A DNA stretch of 13,267 nt from an uncultured Sutterella sp. Its GTDB lineage: Bacteria; Pseudomonadota; Gammaproteobacteria; Burkholderiales; Burkholderiaceae_F. The DNA is taken from contig CAJKCQ010000058.1 of the NCBI GenBank assembly GCA_905198475.1, forward strand, positions 1-13,267, written 5' to 3'. Positions within the stretch are counted from its first letter, which is position 1, and each line of letters starts with the position of its first letter. The translations under genes were made by a program, and so were the position numbers. Shown one piece after another: positions 11,800 through 13,267 of the stretch. Below the pieces are notes generated by a model that was not told the origin of the DNA, made no database searches, and worked only from the letters and a program-made list of their open reading frames with translations.

Positions 11800-12342
11800 A
11801 TGACCGAAGCCGTCACGCCCCACGCCGTCCGCACCCGCGAAGACCTCCACGAGCTTCTCGAATCGGCGCACGCCTGCTGGCTCATGAAGACCGAGCCCGG
11901 CGAATGCTCGATCGACGACGTGATGAACGCCCCCGGCCGAACCGTCTCCTGGTTCGGCGTGAGGAACTATCAGGCGCGCAACTTCATGCGCGACGCCATG
12001 CGCCCGGGCGACGCCGTGCTCTTCTACCACTCGAGCTGCCCCCACCCCGGCGTCGCCGGCATCGCGCGGATCGCCTCCGGGCCGCACCCCGACGAATGCC
12101 AGTTCGATGCTAATAGCGGCTACTACGACCTCAAAAGCTCACGGGAAGCCCCGCGTTGGGTCGCCGTGGACGTTGAAGGACTCATTAAGATTCCGCTTGT
12201 CCCGATCGCCGAGCTGCGTGCACGGCCGGAGCTCTCCGGCATGCGGATCCTGCAGCGCGGCAACCGGCTCTCGATCACGCCGGTGACGAAGGAGGAGTTC
12301 CGATTCATCGCCGACCATCTGATCCAGTTCCCACGCGACTAA
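11800..12342 (+). CDS. EVE domain-containing protein
   Basis: A 180-residue protein of the EVE (PUA-like) superfamily, whose members are thought to recognise modified bases in nucleic acids. Visible: WLMKTEPGECSIDDV (27-41), the classic start of the domain; VSWFGVRNYQARNFMRDAMRPGDAVLFYHSSC (49-80), with the binding-pocket aromatics; GVAGIARI (84-91); WVAVDVEGL (120-128) and RGNRLSITPVTKEEF (153-167). About 25 extra residues precede the domain, whereas many relatives begin directly at WLMK. The start is supported by GGAAGGAGA 8-9 bases before the ATG. It sits just downstream of 6S RNA, as in other betaproteobacteria; the cellular role is not established. Confidence 0.93.
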   Translation: MTEAVTPHAVRTREDLHELLESAHACWLMKTEPGECSIDDVMNAPGRTVSWFGVRNYQARNFMRDAMRPGDAVLFYHSSCPHPGVAGIARIASGPHPDECQFDANSGYYDLKSSREAPRWVAVDVEGLIKIPLVPIAELRARPELSGMRILQRGNRLSITPVTKEEFRFIADHLIQFPRD

Positions 12343-12376
12343 AACGCACGCACCCTCAATCAACGGACTATTCCTC

Positions 12377-13192
12377 ATGACCATTCAGATCATCCTCGCC
12401 CTGGCGGCGCTCGGATGCTGCACGGGCTTCCTCGCGGGCCTGCTCGGCATCGGCGGCGGCATGGTGCTCACGCCCTTCCTCACGCTGCTTCTCTCCTACG
12501 CCGGGATCCCGCTCGAGCACATCGTGCACGTCGCGATCGCGACCTCGATGGGCACGATCCTCTTCACCTCGATCTCCTCGGTGCGCGCGCACGCGAAGCG
12601 CGGCGCGGTGCTCTGGAACGTCGTCTTCTCAATGGCGCCGGGCATCCTCGTCGGCGCCGTGCTGGGCGCGCAGATCTCGGGCGCTCTGTCGACCTTCTGG
12701 GTGGCGATGATCTTTGCGGTCTTCGTCTACGCCTCCGCCCTCAAGATGCTTCTCGGCGCCAAGCCCACGCCCTCGCGCCATCTGCCCGGCATGGCCGGCA
12801 TGTTCGGCGTCGGCACCGGCATCGGCGTCATCTCCGCCCTCGTAGGTGCGGGCGGCGGCTTCATTTCGGTGCCGTTCATGACGTGGTGCAACGTCAAAAT
12901 GCACAACGCCGTGGGCACCTCCGCCGCGTTCGGCTTCCCGATCGCCTTCGCCGGCACCATCGGCTACATCATCAGCGGCTGGAGCATCGACACGCTCCCG
13001 GGCTGGCCCTACACGATCGGCTACATTCATCTTCCCGCGCTCCTCTGCGTCGCGGCGACGAGCGTCTTCTTCGCGCCCTTGGGCGCCAAGACCGCCCACG
13101 CCATGGACACGAAGCCTCTGAAGCGCATCTTCGCCTGCATGCTCCTGCTGCTCGCGACCTACATGCTCTACAAGGCCGTGAGCGCACTTTGA
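12377..13192 (+). CDS. TauE/SafE family membrane transporter (sulfite/anion exporter-like)
   Basis: A 271-residue inner-membrane protein with about eight hydrophobic segments arranged as two related halves. The half-repeats are plain: GLLGIGGGMVLTP (21-33) matches ALVGAGGGFISVP (154-166), and ATSMGTILFTSISS (55-68) matches GTSAAFGFPIAFAG (180-193). These glycine-rich motifs define the TauE/SafE (DUF81) family, whose known members move sulfite, sulfoacetate or related anions. The substrate here is unknown. The ATG has only a weak CGGA upstream. It starts 34 bases after the EVE gene in the same direction and may share its transcript. Confidence 0.92.
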   Translation: MTIQIILALAALGCCTGFLAGLLGIGGGMVLTPFLTLLLSYAGIPLEHIVHVAIATSMGTILFTSISSVRAHAKRGAVLWNVVFSMAPGILVGAVLGAQISGALSTFWVAMIFAVFVYASALKMLLGAKPTPSRHLPGMAGMFGVGTGIGVISALVGAGGGFISVPFMTWCNVKMHNAVGTSAAFGFPIAFAGTIGYIISGWSIDTLPGWPYTIGYIHLPALLCVAATSVFFAPLGAKTAHAMDTKPLKRIFACMLLLLATYMLYKAVSAL

Positions 13193-13216
13193 CCTAAAGA
13201 CGCCTCCTCGACACTC

Positions 13217-13246
13217 CTGCGGCGCGGCCTTCGGGCCGGGCCGCAG
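13217..13246 (+). terminator. Large GC hairpin with UUCG loop after the transporter gene
   Basis: CTGCGGCGCGGCC pairs with GGCCGGGCCGCAG at 12 of 13 positions around a TTCG tetraloop closed by C-G, an extra-stable form. It starts 24 bases after the transporter stop. No U-run is seen before the window ends. TCGGGCCGG recurs at 13231-13239 and 13252-13260, so a repeat element or second hairpin may continue beyond the edge. Confidence 0.5.
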
Positions 13247-13267
13247 ACCATTCGGGCCGGGATCCCT

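Noticed and set aside
11178..12113. A 311-codon plus-strand open frame over zapA, 6S RNA and the EVE gene.
   Set aside because: It runs through a structured RNA gene with its own promoter and terminator and out of frame with two recognised genes; its composition is Arg/Pro-rich.
12377..13192. The EVE gene plus membrane protein gene as a defence system.
   Set aside because: The EVE gene is in its usual place after 6S RNA, and the neighbour is a normal TauE/SafE transporter; no nuclease, helicase or other effector is present.

Overview
The window looks like chromosomal DNA of a GC-rich betaproteobacterium in the order Burkholderiales. The grounds are the divergent fur/bamE pair, zapA followed by 6S RNA and an EVE-domain gene, and nadK next to recN, all arrangements I know from that group. 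A gut-associated Sutterellaceae member is my best guess below order level, but nothing here proves it. Apart from the first 330 bases, which are clearly AT-richer, codon use and composition are uniform.

Layout. (1) 1-1265, plus strand: the end of a glycosyltransferase family 9 (heptosyltransferase) gene whose frame is broken by two opposite single-base indels, followed after one base by an intact GC-rich family 9 gene; together they look like the edge of an LPS-core locus. (2) 1299-5608, minus strand, in transcription order: fabI (fatty acid synthesis), a WaaE/KdtX-like family 2 glycosyltransferase (LPS core), nadK (NADP synthesis) and recN (double-strand break repair). (3) 5793-7913, minus: an MltD-like lytic transglycosylase with six LysM repeats. 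(4) Divergent from it, 8064-9319, plus: a YafS-like methyltransferase and rnhA, overlapping by 4 bases. The usual gloB between the mltD-type gene and the methyltransferase is absent. (5) 9373-9540: tRNA-Val(CAC) with its own promoter and a strong terminator. (6) fur (minus) divergent from a bamE / small coiled-coil gene / zapA cluster (plus), ending at the 6S RNA gene with its promoter and terminator. (7) An EVE-domain gene, a TauE/SafE-type membrane transporter, and a large hairpin at the window end.

Most genes serve the envelope (LPS sugars, fatty acids, outer-membrane protein assembly, peptidoglycan turnover) or division (ZapA and its coiled-coil neighbour), with DNA repair, iron control and global transcription control (6S RNA) beside them. 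I did not find a convincing undescribed defence or mobile system. The most useful leads are the broken family 9 gene, the hairpin plus U-run in the leader of the methyltransferase gene, the expanded LysM tail, and the missing gloB.
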